Assembly: GCF_001553645.1 (NCBI RefSeq)
Contig: NZ_CP014231.1
Location: 868,001-932,000, forward strand
Direction: 5' to 3'
Length of the DNA stretch: 64,000 nt
Origin: Leptotrichia sp. oral taxon 847
GTDB lineage: Bacteria; Fusobacteriota; Fusobacteriia; Fusobacteriales; Leptotrichiaceae
Shown here: positions 53,977 to 61,619 of the stretch, one piece after another
Layout: every line of letters starts with the position of its first letter
Position numbering within the stretch: position 1 is the stretch's first letter
Position numbers and translations under genes: made by a program
The notes under the pieces: model-generated
Told to the model about the DNA's origin: nothing
The model's database searches: none
The model's input: the letters and a program-made list of their open reading frames with translations, nothing else

Positions 53977-55371
53977 TTATTCTTCCTCCATTGCAAATAA
54001 TAATTCCTGATACAAATTATCTATTTCTCCTAAAACTTCATTAAATGTTTCCGTTATTACCCCATCTTCTCCAAATTCAGCCTGCTCTATCGTTTTATTA
54101 TTTAAAAAATAAATATTAACATCTTCCTGTCTTAATCCATAATTTTGTCTATCAATAGAATATTCTTTTATTATTTCATCATCAATTTTATCCTTACATT
54201 TTTCAAACATAATCATATTATTCATTTCCTGCGTAATTACTGGACTATGCGTACTAATAACAAATTTCAATCCTTGTTTTGATAAATAGTTTATAAGTTT
54301 CATTATTTTTCTCTGATTTTCAGGATGTAAATTCAATTCAATTTCATCAATAAAAATTATATCTCCCTTTTGTGCCTGATATTTTAAATATAAAAAGAAC
54401 CCCGCTAAAGTTTTTACAGTTGAAGAAACTAATCCCATATTTAATTCAACATCATTTTCATTTTTATAAATAATCTGGTTAGATTTTATTATTATTTCTC
54501 CTTCAATTATATTTTGAATATCAATATCTTTTACAAGATTTTTATAAATTTCTGTTTCTTCCCTGTTTTCATATTCTTCCAATTGATTTAATCGTATTAT
54601 ATACTCATTTACAGGTTCAGAATATCTTGAAACATCTTTTAATAAATTCATATCTTGTGATAGTTCCAAATTTCTTAAAATATTATTTCTATTTTCTAAC
54701 AATTGATTATAAAATAAAACAGCACCGCTTCTTTCTGCTGGAAAAAAATATATTTTAAAAAGATTATTGAATAAATATTTGCTAAAAAGATTCTCTAATC
54801 CATACCGTTTCAATTTTTCTTTCTTTAAATGTTTATTTACACTTATTACTGCATCTAATAATACTTCTAATGATGTTACTGACGTAATTGCATCTTCATA
54901 ATTTTTAAAATAATCTTTTATCTCAAAAGTAATTTTATGATTTTTTTTCTTAGTTACTATACTTTTATTTTCTGATATTACCAATATTCTACTTTCAGCG
55001 TCTTTTTCTTTAAATTTTTTCATTTCATCAGTTAAATCTATATTAACTATTTCAAAATTTCTAAAAAAATCATTATGTACATGAAATGTCGTAATTAATT
55101 CTTTTCTCAATTTTATTTTTATTTCTTCTTCATAATTTTTTTGAAACCAATCATAATCAATAATTTTTTTTTCATTTAATACAATGTTATTTAAAAATGT
55201 AAAACTTGTAATGTTAAATTTATCCATAAATTTAAAATAACTATAAATTAAGTAACTCAAATAAGTCTTCCCAGTATTATTCTTCCCAATTATCAAATTA
55301 ATTCCTTTTAAATCATTAAAATCTATTTCCCCATTGTTAATAGGACCTAAATTTTTAAATTTTATTATCAT
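53977..55371 (-). CDS. AAA/SMC-like ATPase of a two-gene (putative defence) operon
   Basis: A 464-residue ABC/SMC-type AAA ATPase (AAA_21/AAA_15, OLD-like). Walker A is IIGKNNTGKT (residues 29-36 in GKNNTGKT). A central helical insertion runs from about residue 80 to 290, with FFPAERSG. The late half has VSSTVKTLAGFFLYLK, Walker B FIDEIELNLHPENQ, and the H-loop STHSPVITQEM. There is no TOPRIM domain after the ATPase, unlike OLD or GajA. Such predicted ATPases paired with a small effector recur in anti-phage systems. The partner starts immediately after the stop. The location 2 kb from a restriction system supports the defence reading, which remains inference. Confidence 0.85.
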   Translation of the reverse strand: MIIKFKNLGPINNGEIDFNDLKGINLIIGKNNTGKTYLSYLIYSYFKFMDKFNITSFTFLNNIVLNEKKIIDYDWFQKNYEEEIKIKLRKELITTFHVHNDFFRNFEIVNIDLTDEMKKFKEKDAESRILVISENKSIVTKKKNHKITFEIKDYFKNYEDAITSVTSLEVLLDAVISVNKHLKKEKLKRYGLENLFSKYLFNNLFKIYFFPAERSGAVLFYNQLLENRNNILRNLELSQDMNLLKDVSRYSEPVNEYIIRLNQLEEYENREETEIYKNLVKDIDIQNIIEGEIIIKSNQIIYKNENDVELNMGLVSSTVKTLAGFFLYLKYQAQKGDIIFIDEIELNLHPENQRKIMKLINYLSKQGLKFVISTHSPVITQEMNNMIMFEKCKDKIDDEIIKEYSIDRQNYGLRQEDVNIYFLNNKTIEQAEFGEDGVITETFNEVLGEIDNLYQELLFAMEEE

Positions 55372-55443
55372 AAACTTTTCCTTTCCTAAATTTCATCCAA
55401 CTTACTTCTTCTTCCTTTTCAACAAATAATCTATTTCAACCTA

Positions 55444-56136
55444 CTAATACCCAAAATTCGGATTTTCAATCACCCATTTCTCATTCTTCTTATTAGCTTC
55501 CAAAATTTCTTTTCTTCCTACATATTTTCCATTTTTCGTCATTTTAGCCATTTCTTCATCCATAATTTCTATTTGAATTTCACCCATTATTTTAAAATAT
55601 TTTTTGATAGCTTTTTCATCATTTTGTGAAATTGATTTTTGATATTCTTCCATTGTCTTTCCTGTTTTTTTCTTAAATGCTTCGTTCATTTTTTTTAACA
55701 TTTCTTCAGATTTTTCAAACATTTTGTCTATGCTCATTTCATCTGTATTTACAGGAAATCCCAATTTAACTTTTACATATGCTTTCTCTCCATTGATATA
55801 GTCAATTTTTTCTATATCAATCTTGTAATATTTATACATCGTATCCATCATTTTAGAAAAATAATCCTCTCCAAAAAAAGAACCCATGATTTCCTTTATC
55901 TGATTTTCTCCATCTTTTTGACTTCCAGCAGAAACTCCTTTCATCATTTTATTCATTATTCCAAACATTTCCTCTTTTGAATAGATTCTACTCACTTCTT
56001 TTTCAATTTGAGAATTGTAATCTGAAAGAATACTTTGGTTAAATTTTACTGCTGGTTCTACTTCCACTTGATATTTTTCTTTTGCAAAAGTTCCTAAACT
56101 TAGTAATACAGATAATCCTAAAATTATTTTTTTCAT
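55444..56136 (-). CDS. Unknown secreted protein, 230 aa
   Basis: Signal peptide MKKIILGLSVLLSLGTFAK, then a 210-residue, mostly helical, charged domain rich in Met, Lys and Glu. No family is recognised; the general pattern is of a small periplasmic protein. It is followed by the ATPase-nuclease pair and preceded by a response regulator gene (47 bases upstream), so it may be in the same transcript as the regulator. The ribosome site is AAGAAGTAAGAATTATG. Confidence 0.7.
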   Translation of the reverse strand: MKKIILGLSVLLSLGTFAKEKYQVEVEPAVKFNQSILSDYNSQIEKEVSRIYSKEEMFGIMNKMMKGVSAGSQKDGENQIKEIMGSFFGEDYFSKMMDTMYKYYKIDIEKIDYINGEKAYVKVKLGFPVNTDEMSIDKMFEKSEEMLKKMNEAFKKKTGKTMEEYQKSISQNDEKAIKKYFKIMGEIQIEIMDEEMAKMTKNGKYVGRKEILEANKKNEKWVIENPNFGY

Positions 56137-56182
56137 AATTCTTACTTCTTTCTTTACTTTTATTTTTATTTTACTTTTTTAT

Positions 56183-56869
56183 TTACTCCAAAATTTCAAA
56201 TTTATATCCGACTCCCCAAATGGTTTTGATATTCCAATTTGAATGATCGTAATTATCTATTTTGGAGCGAAGCCTTTTTATATGAGTATCAACTGTTCTG
56301 CTATCGCCAAAATAATCAAATCCCCACAGTAAATCCAGTAAATTTTCCCTTGTGAAAACTTTGTTTTGATTTGTTGCGAGTGTCCAAAAGATTTCTATTT
56401 CTTTTTTTGTTAGTAAAATTTTCTCATCTTCAATTTTTACAGTAAAATTGTCCAAGTCAATTTCTAAATTATCGTATTTGAATAATTTTTTATCCTGATT
56501 TTCTTTTGGAGACAATCTTCTTAAAATTGCATGTATTCTAGCAATTATTTCTCCCGGTGAAAATGGCTTTACAATGTAATCATCCGCTCCAATTTCCAGT
56601 CCCATTATTTTTTCATAGTCTTCTCCACGAGCAGTAATCATAATAATCGGCACATTTGAAAAACTTCTTATTTCACGACAAACTTCAAAACCATCTTTTT
56701 TAGGCATCATGACATCCAGCAAAACTATATCAAATTTATTATTTCTAACTTCACTTAATGCACTTTCTCCATCAAAGACAGTTGATACAATAAAATTATT
56801 TTTTTTACAATACTGTGAAATTATCGAAACAATTTGTCTATTGTCATCTGCAATTAACACATTATACAT
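56183..56869 (-). CDS. OmpR/PhoB-family response regulator without an adjacent kinase
   Basis: A 228-residue regulator. The receiver domain (1-115) has the acidic pocket ADDN, phospho-acceptor Asp52 in DIVLLDVMMP, Thr in MITARGE, and Lys in DDYIVKPFSP. The winged-helix DNA-binding domain ends DSRTVDTHIKRLRSKID...KTIWGVGYKFE. No sensor kinase gene lies next to it in this window. The downstream gene encodes a secreted protein and the divergent gene (57061) a YoaK-like membrane protein; either could be a target. Confidence 0.95.
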   Translation of the reverse strand: MYNVLIADDNRQIVSIISQYCKKNNFIVSTVFDGESALSEVRNNKFDIVLLDVMMPKKDGFEVCREIRSFSNVPIIMITARGEDYEKIMGLEIGADDYIVKPFSPGEIIARIHAILRRLSPKENQDKKLFKYDNLEIDLDNFTVKIEDEKILLTKKEIEIFWTLATNQNKVFTRENLLDLLWGFDYFGDSRTVDTHIKRLRSKIDNYDHSNWNIKTIWGVGYKFEILE

Positions 56870-57022
56870 TTTTTTACCTCTTTTAATTTCTCTTTTTCAT
56901 ATTTTATCATAAATTTTAAAAATTTCATACTTTAAAAATATACAAAAGTCTGATAAAATATCTTTATACAAGAAGCTTTTTGAAACAGGAAATGAAATAA
57001 ATAGAATTAAAAGAAAGGAGTG

Positions 57023-57076
57023 TATGATGATATTATTATACATTTATCATACAGAAGGAAATGAGAAGAGAACTTA
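57023..57076 (+). CDS. Possible 17-codon leader ORF overlapping the YoaK-like start
   Basis: AGAAAGGAG precedes ATGATG at 57023-57028 at good spacing. The frame reads 17 codons and stops at 57076, overlapping the start of the YoaK-like gene (57061) in another frame. The main gene has its own AGAAGGA very close to its ATG. This arrangement could couple or attenuate translation of the membrane protein. It may also be fortuitous. Confidence 0.4.
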
Positions 57077-57750
57077 AGAAAATTTTTTTTATAAGAAAAA
57101 AAGATTCTGTGCAAACATTTAGGCTTGCTGCGCTGCTTTGCATTGTTGGGGGATTTTTAGACGCTTACACTTTTACTACAAGAGGAAAAGTTTTGGCAAA
57201 TGCACAAACTGGAAATTTAGTTTACCTTGCCATAAATCTTGCCAAAAGAAATTATCAAAAAGTTTTTTCTTATTTTGTCCCAATTTTTGTCTTTGCGCTT
57301 GGAATCTTGTTTTCAGAATATTTAAAACATATATTTACAAAATATGAAAATTTTCGCTGGCAACACACTGCCATTATCATTCAGTTAATCGTAATGTTTT
57401 TTATTTCATTTATTCCATCAAATCACTTAAATATGCTGGTTAATGTGATAATTTCATTCATTGCTGCACTACAATATCAAGGTTTTAGAAGAATTCATGG
57501 AGTAAATGGTGCAACTACAATGTGCACGGGAAATTTGCGTTCTGGTATGGAATTTTTAAGTCTGTTTATAAAAACTAAAGATAAAGTATATTTTTATGAT
57601 TTTTTAGTTTACATAGGACTAATTTCCTTTTTTGTAATCGGCGCAACTTTGTGTGCCGTTCTGGTTCAATTTTTTAAAAATTATGCTTTACTTGTATGCT
57701 GTGTCTTACAGTTTATCGTATTTTTAGTGATGTTCAAACAAAAAATTTAA
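57061..57750 (+). CDS. YoaK-like (DUF1275) membrane protein
   Basis: A 229-residue inner-membrane protein with six predicted helices. LCIVGGFLDAYTFTTRGKVLANAQTGNLVYLAINLA is the DUF1275/YoaK hallmark, and NGATTMCTGNLRSGMEFL the second. The family is widespread with unknown function. It is divergent from the response regulator gene. The start ATG at 57061 overlaps a short leader frame, so the N-terminus is slightly uncertain. Confidence 0.9.
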   Translation: MRRELKKIFFIRKKDSVQTFRLAALLCIVGGFLDAYTFTTRGKVLANAQTGNLVYLAINLAKRNYQKVFSYFVPIFVFALGILFSEYLKHIFTKYENFRWQHTAIIIQLIVMFFISFIPSNHLNMLVNVIISFIAALQYQGFRRIHGVNGATTMCTGNLRSGMEFLSLFIKTKDKVYFYDFLVYIGLISFFVIGATLCAVLVQFFKNYALLVCCVLQFIVFLVMFKQKI

Positions 57751-57839
57751 TTTATAAATTTTACAAAAAATAATTTTTAAATAACAATAAATAAAGGTTA
57801 AAAAGATTTTTTAATACGTTACAAAAAAAATTTTTTTAC

Positions 57840-57868
57840 TTGTAAAAAGATAAAAAAAGTTATATAAT
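57840..57868 (+). promoter_or_regulatory. Promoter of the 57928 gene and FabK-like operon
   Basis: TTGTAA (57840-57845), a 17-base spacer and TATAAT (57863-57868), upstream of the ribosome site AAGGAGG before ATG 57928. Confidence 0.7.
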
Positions 57869-57876
57869 GAGAGCAA

Positions 57877-57890
57877 GTAACACCTGTTAC
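57877..57890 (+). promoter_or_regulatory. Candidate operator GTAACA-CC-TGTTAC
   Basis: A perfect palindrome with 6-base arms lies 8 bases after the -10 box, over the expected transcription start. It is a good position for a repressor site controlling the FabK-like operon. The binding protein is unknown. Confidence 0.55.
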
Positions 57891-57927
57891 ATTGTTAAAA
57901 AAAAGTTAATAATTAAGGAGGTTTCTT

Positions 57928-58392
57928 ATGTTTGAAAAATTTCGTTTTGAAAATCTTTCAAAAATAATTCAATTGTATGTCTTGAATTTATTTAGTCAAA
58001 TTATTAAAAAAGATAATTTGGCAATTTTTTCAAAAATAAATTTTTTTAATGTAGGAAATATTTCCTTACTGTATGAAAAAAATAAAAAAATCTTAATTAA
58101 TAAAAGTACTAATTTTTTAAAATTATTAGACGAACATATTCTAAATTCAGAAATAGATTTATCTTTTATCGAAAATGTCGATGTTAAAAAGTTAATTCAG
58201 AATTTTGAAAAACTTTGTGCCAACGGATATAAAAATTTTATTGAAAAAGACATTAGGAAAAAAATAATTGAAAAATTTACAAATTGTCTAAAAAATCAAA
58301 TTGTAATTTACTTATTTTCAAATATAAAAATTAACTATATTTCTGAAAATGCAAGAGTAAAAATAAGCCGTGCCCCACCTTTCATAAAATAA
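57928..58392 (+). CDS. Unknown protein upstream of the FabK-like gene, 154 aa
   Basis: Not recognised. A soluble, helical, Asn/Lys/Ile-rich protein of 154 residues with no signal peptide or TM helix. The ribosome site TTAAGGAGGTTTCTTATG is strong, and the gene is the first of a two-gene operon with the FabK/nitronate monooxygenase-like enzyme (start at 58432, 39 bases after its stop). It shows no motif that would reveal a function. Its position behind a candidate operator suggests regulated expression. Confidence 0.65.
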   Translation: MFEKFRFENLSKIIQLYVLNLFSQIIKKDNLAIFSKINFFNVGNISLLYEKNKKILINKSTNFLKLLDEHILNSEIDLSFIENVDVKKLIQNFEKLCANGYKNFIEKDIRKKIIEKFTNCLKNQIVIYLFSNIKINYISENARVKISRAPPFIK

Positions 58393-58431
58393 CTTAAAAA
58401 ATTTACAAAAAATATCGTGGAGGAATTAAAA

Positions 58432-59544
58432 ATGGCTAAAAAAGAATTAAAAGGAATTAAAATAGGAAAATATGAAATTGAAAAACCGATTGTTCAAGGT
58501 GGAATGGGAGTTGGAATTAGCTGGGACAGACTTGCTGGAAATGTAGCCAAAAATGGCTGTCTTGGCACGATAAGTTCAATTTGTACAGGATATTACCAGA
58601 ATATGAGATTTGTAAAAAGACAAGTAGATGGAAGACCAGTTGGGACAGAAAATACTTACAACAGAGAAGCTCTTATCGAAATATTTAAGAATGCAAGAAA
58701 AATTTGTGGCGATAGGCCTCTAGCTTGTAACATTTTACACGCAATCAACGACTACGCAAGAGTTGTAGGTGACGCACTGGAAGCTGGAGCAAATATTATT
58801 GTAACGGGAGCAGGACTTCCGCTAGAGCTTCCAAAACTTGTAAAAGATTATCCAGACGTAGAAATAGTGCCGATAGTCTCATCAGCAAGAGCGCTAAAAA
58901 TAATCTGTAAAAAATGGAAAGCTGCTGGAAAAATGCCTGGAGCAGTAATCGCAGAAGGTCCTAAAAGTGGAGGACACCAAGGAGCTAAATATTCCGAATT
59001 ATTTGCACCAGAACATCAATTAGAAGCAATTTTACCACCAATAAAAGAAGAAAGAGACAAATGGGGTGATTTTCCAATAATTGCAGCAGGCGGAATTTGG
59101 AACAACGAAGATATTCATAAAGTGATGGAATTAGGAGCAGATGCTGTTCAAATGGGTACAAGATTTATAGGTACATACGAATGCGATGCAAGTGAAAATT
59201 TTAAGCAAAATTTAATTAATGCAAACGAAGAAGACATCGTAATTGTAAGCTCTCCTGTTGGTTATCCTGGAAGAGCAGTAAAAACAAACTTGATAAAAAC
59301 TTTGGAACCTAATACTAACAAAATAAAATGTATAAGTAATTGTATCTTTCCTTGTGAACATGGAAAAGGTGCAAACAAAGTGGGGTACTGTATTGCAAAC
59401 AGCTTAGGAGATGCTTACTTAGGTAAACTTCAAAGCGGACTATTTTTTACAGGAGCAAATGGATATAGATTAAAAGAGATAGTTCATGTTAAAGATTTAA
59501 TTGAAGAATTGATGACAGGTATTCAGACTTCTAAAAATATTTAA
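58432..59544 (+). CDS. FabK / nitronate monooxygenase-family flavoprotein
   Basis: A 370-residue FMN-dependent TIM-barrel enzyme. PIVQGGMGVGISWDRLAGNVAKNG is the N-terminal flavin loop. AEGPKSGGHQG carries the conserved His of the family, and IAAGGIWNNEDIHKVMELGADAVQMGTRF the phosphate-binding region. The C-terminal part has a Cys-rich segment, CISNCIFPCEHGKGANKVGYC, found in one subgroup of these proteins. It may act as enoyl-ACP reductase II (FabK) or oxidise nitronates; the sequence alone does not decide. The start at 58432 is used because GTGGAGGAATTAAAA forms the ribosome site. Confidence 0.88.
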   Translation: MAKKELKGIKIGKYEIEKPIVQGGMGVGISWDRLAGNVAKNGCLGTISSICTGYYQNMRFVKRQVDGRPVGTENTYNREALIEIFKNARKICGDRPLACNILHAINDYARVVGDALEAGANIIVTGAGLPLELPKLVKDYPDVEIVPIVSSARALKIICKKWKAAGKMPGAVIAEGPKSGGHQGAKYSELFAPEHQLEAILPPIKEERDKWGDFPIIAAGGIWNNEDIHKVMELGADAVQMGTRFIGTYECDASENFKQNLINANEEDIVIVSSPVGYPGRAVKTNLIKTLEPNTNKIKCISNCIFPCEHGKGANKVGYCIANSLGDAYLGKLQSGLFFTGANGYRLKEIVHVKDLIEELMTGIQTSKNI

Positions 59545-59564
59545 AAAATGAAAAATAAAAAAAT

Positions 59565-59600
59565 AACCGGAGTATGAAAAATACTTCGGTTTATATTTTT
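59565..59600 (+). terminator. Rho-independent terminator after the FabK-like gene
   Basis: AACCGGAGTAT (59565-59575) pairs with ATACTTCGGTT (59581-59591), with one G-T pair, followed by TATATTTTT. Confidence 0.85.
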
Positions 59601-59619
59601 ATTAAAAAATCCAGTCTAC

Positions 59620-59765
59620 CGTTCTAATTTGATTTTTGGTTGCCTGTAAATGTTACAGGTGGTAGTCATATTTACAAAAGTACAGGATCCGTGCTAAGTT
59701 TTCTTACCGCCGTGATTTTTCTGAAACAATTTATAAAGAGATGACCCCATTAAAAAAGGAGTAAA
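59620..59765 (-). pseudogene. Possible tnpB-like 3' relic with small hairpin
   Basis: Within the 323-base gap after the FabK-like gene, a GC-richer stretch on the minus strand reads fragments such as FVNMTTTCNIYRQPKIK and, in another frame, VRKLSTDPVLL. These recall the end of TnpB proteins broken by stops and shifts. A perfect inverted repeat CCTGTAA-ATG-TTACAGG lies at about 59642-59658. The assignment is weak. The rest of the gap up to the Crp-like gene shows nothing further. Confidence 0.3.
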
Positions 59766-59867
59766 GCCCAAAAACAATTAATTAGTAACGAATAGACCAG
59801 AAATTTATTCTTAAATTATTTAAAAATTTCCTTTACTTAAACAGTATAACTTTTATCACTAAAAATG

Positions 59868-60545
59868 TCAAATATTTTTTTGAGAAAATTTATCAAAATT
59901 TACAAGATAAGTATTTTTATCCACTTTTTTTAATATATTTTTTTTGCATAAATTAGAAATTTCTCTCGACAAAGCTGGACGTGTTACATCAAACTTTTTT
60001 GCAAGTGAAGAAATATTAGGAGAAAATTTTATTTTATTGTTTTTAGAATTTTTTTTAATATAGCTTAAAACTTTTTCACCAATCGTCTTATTTACAAAAT
60101 TAAACCAAATTCTTTTAGATAGATACTGACTCTTATTTGAAATTTCATCAATAAAATTCAAAAGTAACTTTTCATTTTTTTGAATCAAAGTAAAAAATTT
60201 ATCTCGATCAATCATTAATAATTTTACTTCTTCCAATGTTATTAAATCAACAGGAAAAGTGTTGTCTTCTCCAAAAATAAACGCTGGCGCCAAAATTTCG
60301 CTCGTTTTGATATGACTAATTACAATTGAATTACCATTAAATTTCTGCATTTCAGCTATGAGTGTTCCTTTTATTAAAATATTTACATTCGTAATAAAAT
60401 CGCCACGAAAAAATACAGTTTCATTTTTTTTATAAGTTTTTATTTGATATTCAGTTTCTTTTAAAAATAAAGTGACAGATGAAATACTGTAACCATTAAA
60501 TAGTGGAACTTTTACAAGCAATTGTGAAATATCTTCAATATTCAT
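59868..60545 (-). CDS. Crp/Fnr-family transcriptional regulator
   Basis: A 225-residue regulator. The N-terminal cyclic-nucleotide-type beta-roll (about 15-120) has VFFRGDFITNVNILIKGTL. The C-terminal HTH reads ISSLAKKFDVTRPALSREISNLCKK. There is no Fnr-like N-terminal Cys cluster, so an oxygen-sensing iron-sulfur centre is unlikely. I choose the ATG at 60545 (GGTGATGAT upstream); the GTG at 60581 lies only 5 bases from the -10 box. The gene precedes no obvious target. Confidence 0.9.
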   Translation of the reverse strand: MNIEDISQLLVKVPLFNGYSISSVTLFLKETEYQIKTYKKNETVFFRGDFITNVNILIKGTLIAEMQKFNGNSIVISHIKTSEILAPAFIFGEDNTFPVDLITLEEVKLLMIDRDKFFTLIQKNEKLLLNFIDEISNKSQYLSKRIWFNFVNKTIGEKVLSYIKKNSKNNKIKFSPNISSLAKKFDVTRPALSREISNLCKKNILKKVDKNTYLVNFDKFSQKNI

Positions 60546-60586
60546 ATCATCACCAATTTCTTTTAAAAAATTTTTTATCACAAATA

Positions 60587-60615
60587 ATTTTACTATAATA
60601 TTATTATTTTGTCAA
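60587..60615 (-). promoter_or_regulatory. Promoter of the Crp/Fnr-like gene
   Basis: Minus strand: TTGACA (60610-60615), a 17-base spacer and TAAAAT (60587-60592). The position shows that a start codon at 60581 would be nearly leaderless, supporting the internal ATG at 60545. Confidence 0.75.
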
Positions 60616-60720
60616 ACTATTTATTTTGAATGTATAGGACAAAATATTTATTCATCTCAAACAAAAAAAGTTGTTTCTAAATAATACAATGTATCAGATT
60701 ATAAACATAAAATTAAATAT

Positions 60721-60750
60721 ATAAAAAAAAACGACCTATTTAGTCGTTAC
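60721..60750 (-). terminator. Terminator of the tRNA operon
   Basis: AACGAC pairs with GTCGTT (60730-60735 and 60743-60748). On the minus strand it is followed by a run of nine T, just after tRNA-Phe. Confidence 0.85.
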
Positions 60751-60754
60751 AAAA

Positions 60755-60830
60755 TGGTGCCCAGACGCGGAATCGAACCACGGACACAGGGATTTTCAGT
60801 CCCTTGCTCTACCGACTGAGCTATCTGGGC
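60755..60830 (-). tRNA. tRNA-Phe(GAA)
   Basis: Full cloverleaf on the minus strand. Acceptor GCCCAGA/TCTGGGC, anticodon loop CTGAAAA with GAA, GTTCGATTC T-arm, and the CCA end encoded. Last gene of an eight-tRNA operon. Confidence 0.95.
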
Positions 60831-60834
60831 ATAA

Positions 60835-60920
60835 TGGCGGGTGAACTGGGATTCGAACCCAGACATCTTGCGATTTCGCCGGTTTTCAAGACCGGTCCCT
60901 TGCCGTTCGGACATCCACCC
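60835..60920 (-). tRNA. tRNA-Ser(TGA)
   Basis: Class II tRNA with a long variable arm. Acceptor GGGTGGA, anticodon loop CTTGAAA (TGA) between CCGGT/ACCGG stems, CCA encoded. Confidence 0.93.
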
Positions 60921-61004
60921 AAAACTTTAATTTAATTCAATAAAGTAAATATATTGTAGTTATTTTAAAAAAAATACCACATTTTAATATGGTTTCAAAA
61001 AAAA

Positions 61005-61079
61005 TGGTACGGTCTAGGGGAGTCGAACCCCTGTTGCCAGGATGAAAACCTGGAGTCCTAACCACTAGACGAAGACCGC
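61005..61079 (-). tRNA. tRNA-Glu(TTC)
   Basis: Acceptor GCGGTCT/AGACCGT, anticodon loop TTTTCAT (TTC) between CCAGG/CCTGG stems, CCA encoded. Confidence 0.94.
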
Positions 61080-61091
61080 ACAAATTCAAAA

Positions 61092-61168
61092 TGGTGGATC
61101 CAGCTGGACTTGAACCAGCGACCGCTCGGTTATGAGCCGAGTGCTCTAACCAGCTGAGCTATGGATCC
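61092..61168 (-). tRNA. tRNA-Met(CAT), elongator type (or Ile2)
   Basis: Acceptor GGATCCA, anticodon loop CTCATAA (CAT) between CTCGG/CCGAG stems, CCA encoded. The sequence looks like an elongator tRNA-Met, but a CAT-anticodon tRNA-Ile modified to lysidine cannot be excluded by eye. Confidence 0.88.
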
Positions 61169-61171
61169 ATA

Positions 61172-61248
61172 TGGCGTGCCTGAAGAGATTCGAACTCCTG
61201 GCCCACGGCTTAGAAGGCCGTTGCTCTATCCAACTGAGCTACAGGCAC
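61172..61248 (-). tRNA. tRNA-Arg(TCT)
   Basis: Acceptor GTGCCTG/CAGGCAC, anticodon loop CTTCTAA (TCT) between ACGGC/GCCGT stems, CCA encoded. TCT reads the AGA codon, common in A+T-rich genomes. Confidence 0.94.
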
Positions 61249-61259
61249 ATATGGTAAAA

Positions 61260-61335
61260 TGGTGAGCCATACTGGGATTGAACCAGTGACACCTTGATTA
61301 AAAGTCAAGTGCTCTACCGACTGAGCTAATGGCTC
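61260..61335 (-). tRNA. tRNA-Lys(TTT)
   Basis: Acceptor GAGCCAT/ATGGCTC, anticodon loop CTTTTAA (TTT) between CTTGA/TCAAG stems, CCA encoded. Confidence 0.95.
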
Positions 61336-61340
61336 ATATT

Positions 61341-61416
61341 TGGAGCGGGAGACGAGGGTCGAACTCGCGACATTCAGCTTGGAAGGCTGACGCTCTACCA
61401 ACTGAGCTACTCCCGC
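61341..61416 (-). tRNA. tRNA-Gly(TCC)
   Basis: Acceptor GCGGGAG/CTCCCGC, anticodon loop CTTCCAA (TCC) between TCAGC/GCTGA stems, CCA encoded. Confidence 0.95.
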
Positions 61417-61430
61417 ACAAAATATAGTTG

Positions 61431-61518
61431 TGGTGCCTCGGGCCGGACTTGAACCGGCACGGAATAATATTCCACAGGATTTTAAGTCCTGTGCGTCTAC
61501 CGATTTCGCCACCAAGGC
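61431..61518 (-). tRNA. tRNA-Leu(TAA)
   Basis: Class II tRNA with long variable arm. Acceptor GCCTTGG/CCGAGGC, anticodon loop CTTAAAA (TAA) between CAGGA/TCCTG stems, CCA encoded. First gene of the tRNA operon. Confidence 0.94.
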
Positions 61519-61554
61519 ACAATCTAACTTTCTTAAAATTTGAACTACTTGATT

Positions 61555-61583
61555 AGTATATCATACATTTTTTATATTGTCAA
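61555..61583 (-). promoter_or_regulatory. Promoter of the eight-tRNA operon
   Basis: Minus strand: TTGACA (61578-61583), a 17-base spacer and TATACT (61555-61560), 36 bases before tRNA-Leu. Confidence 0.8.
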
Positions 61584-61619
61584 CAACTTTTTTCTAACTT
61601 TTCAGTAAAAGGTGAATTG

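Noticed and set aside
53977-55371. OLD-family or GajA nuclease
   Set aside because: No TOPRIM motifs follow the ATPase part; the protein ends soon after the H-loop.
61210-61522. Open frames of 101 and 62 codons across the tRNA array
   Set aside because: They are translations of tRNA-Arg, tRNA-Lys, tRNA-Gly and tRNA-Leu sequences; the cloverleafs explain the region fully.
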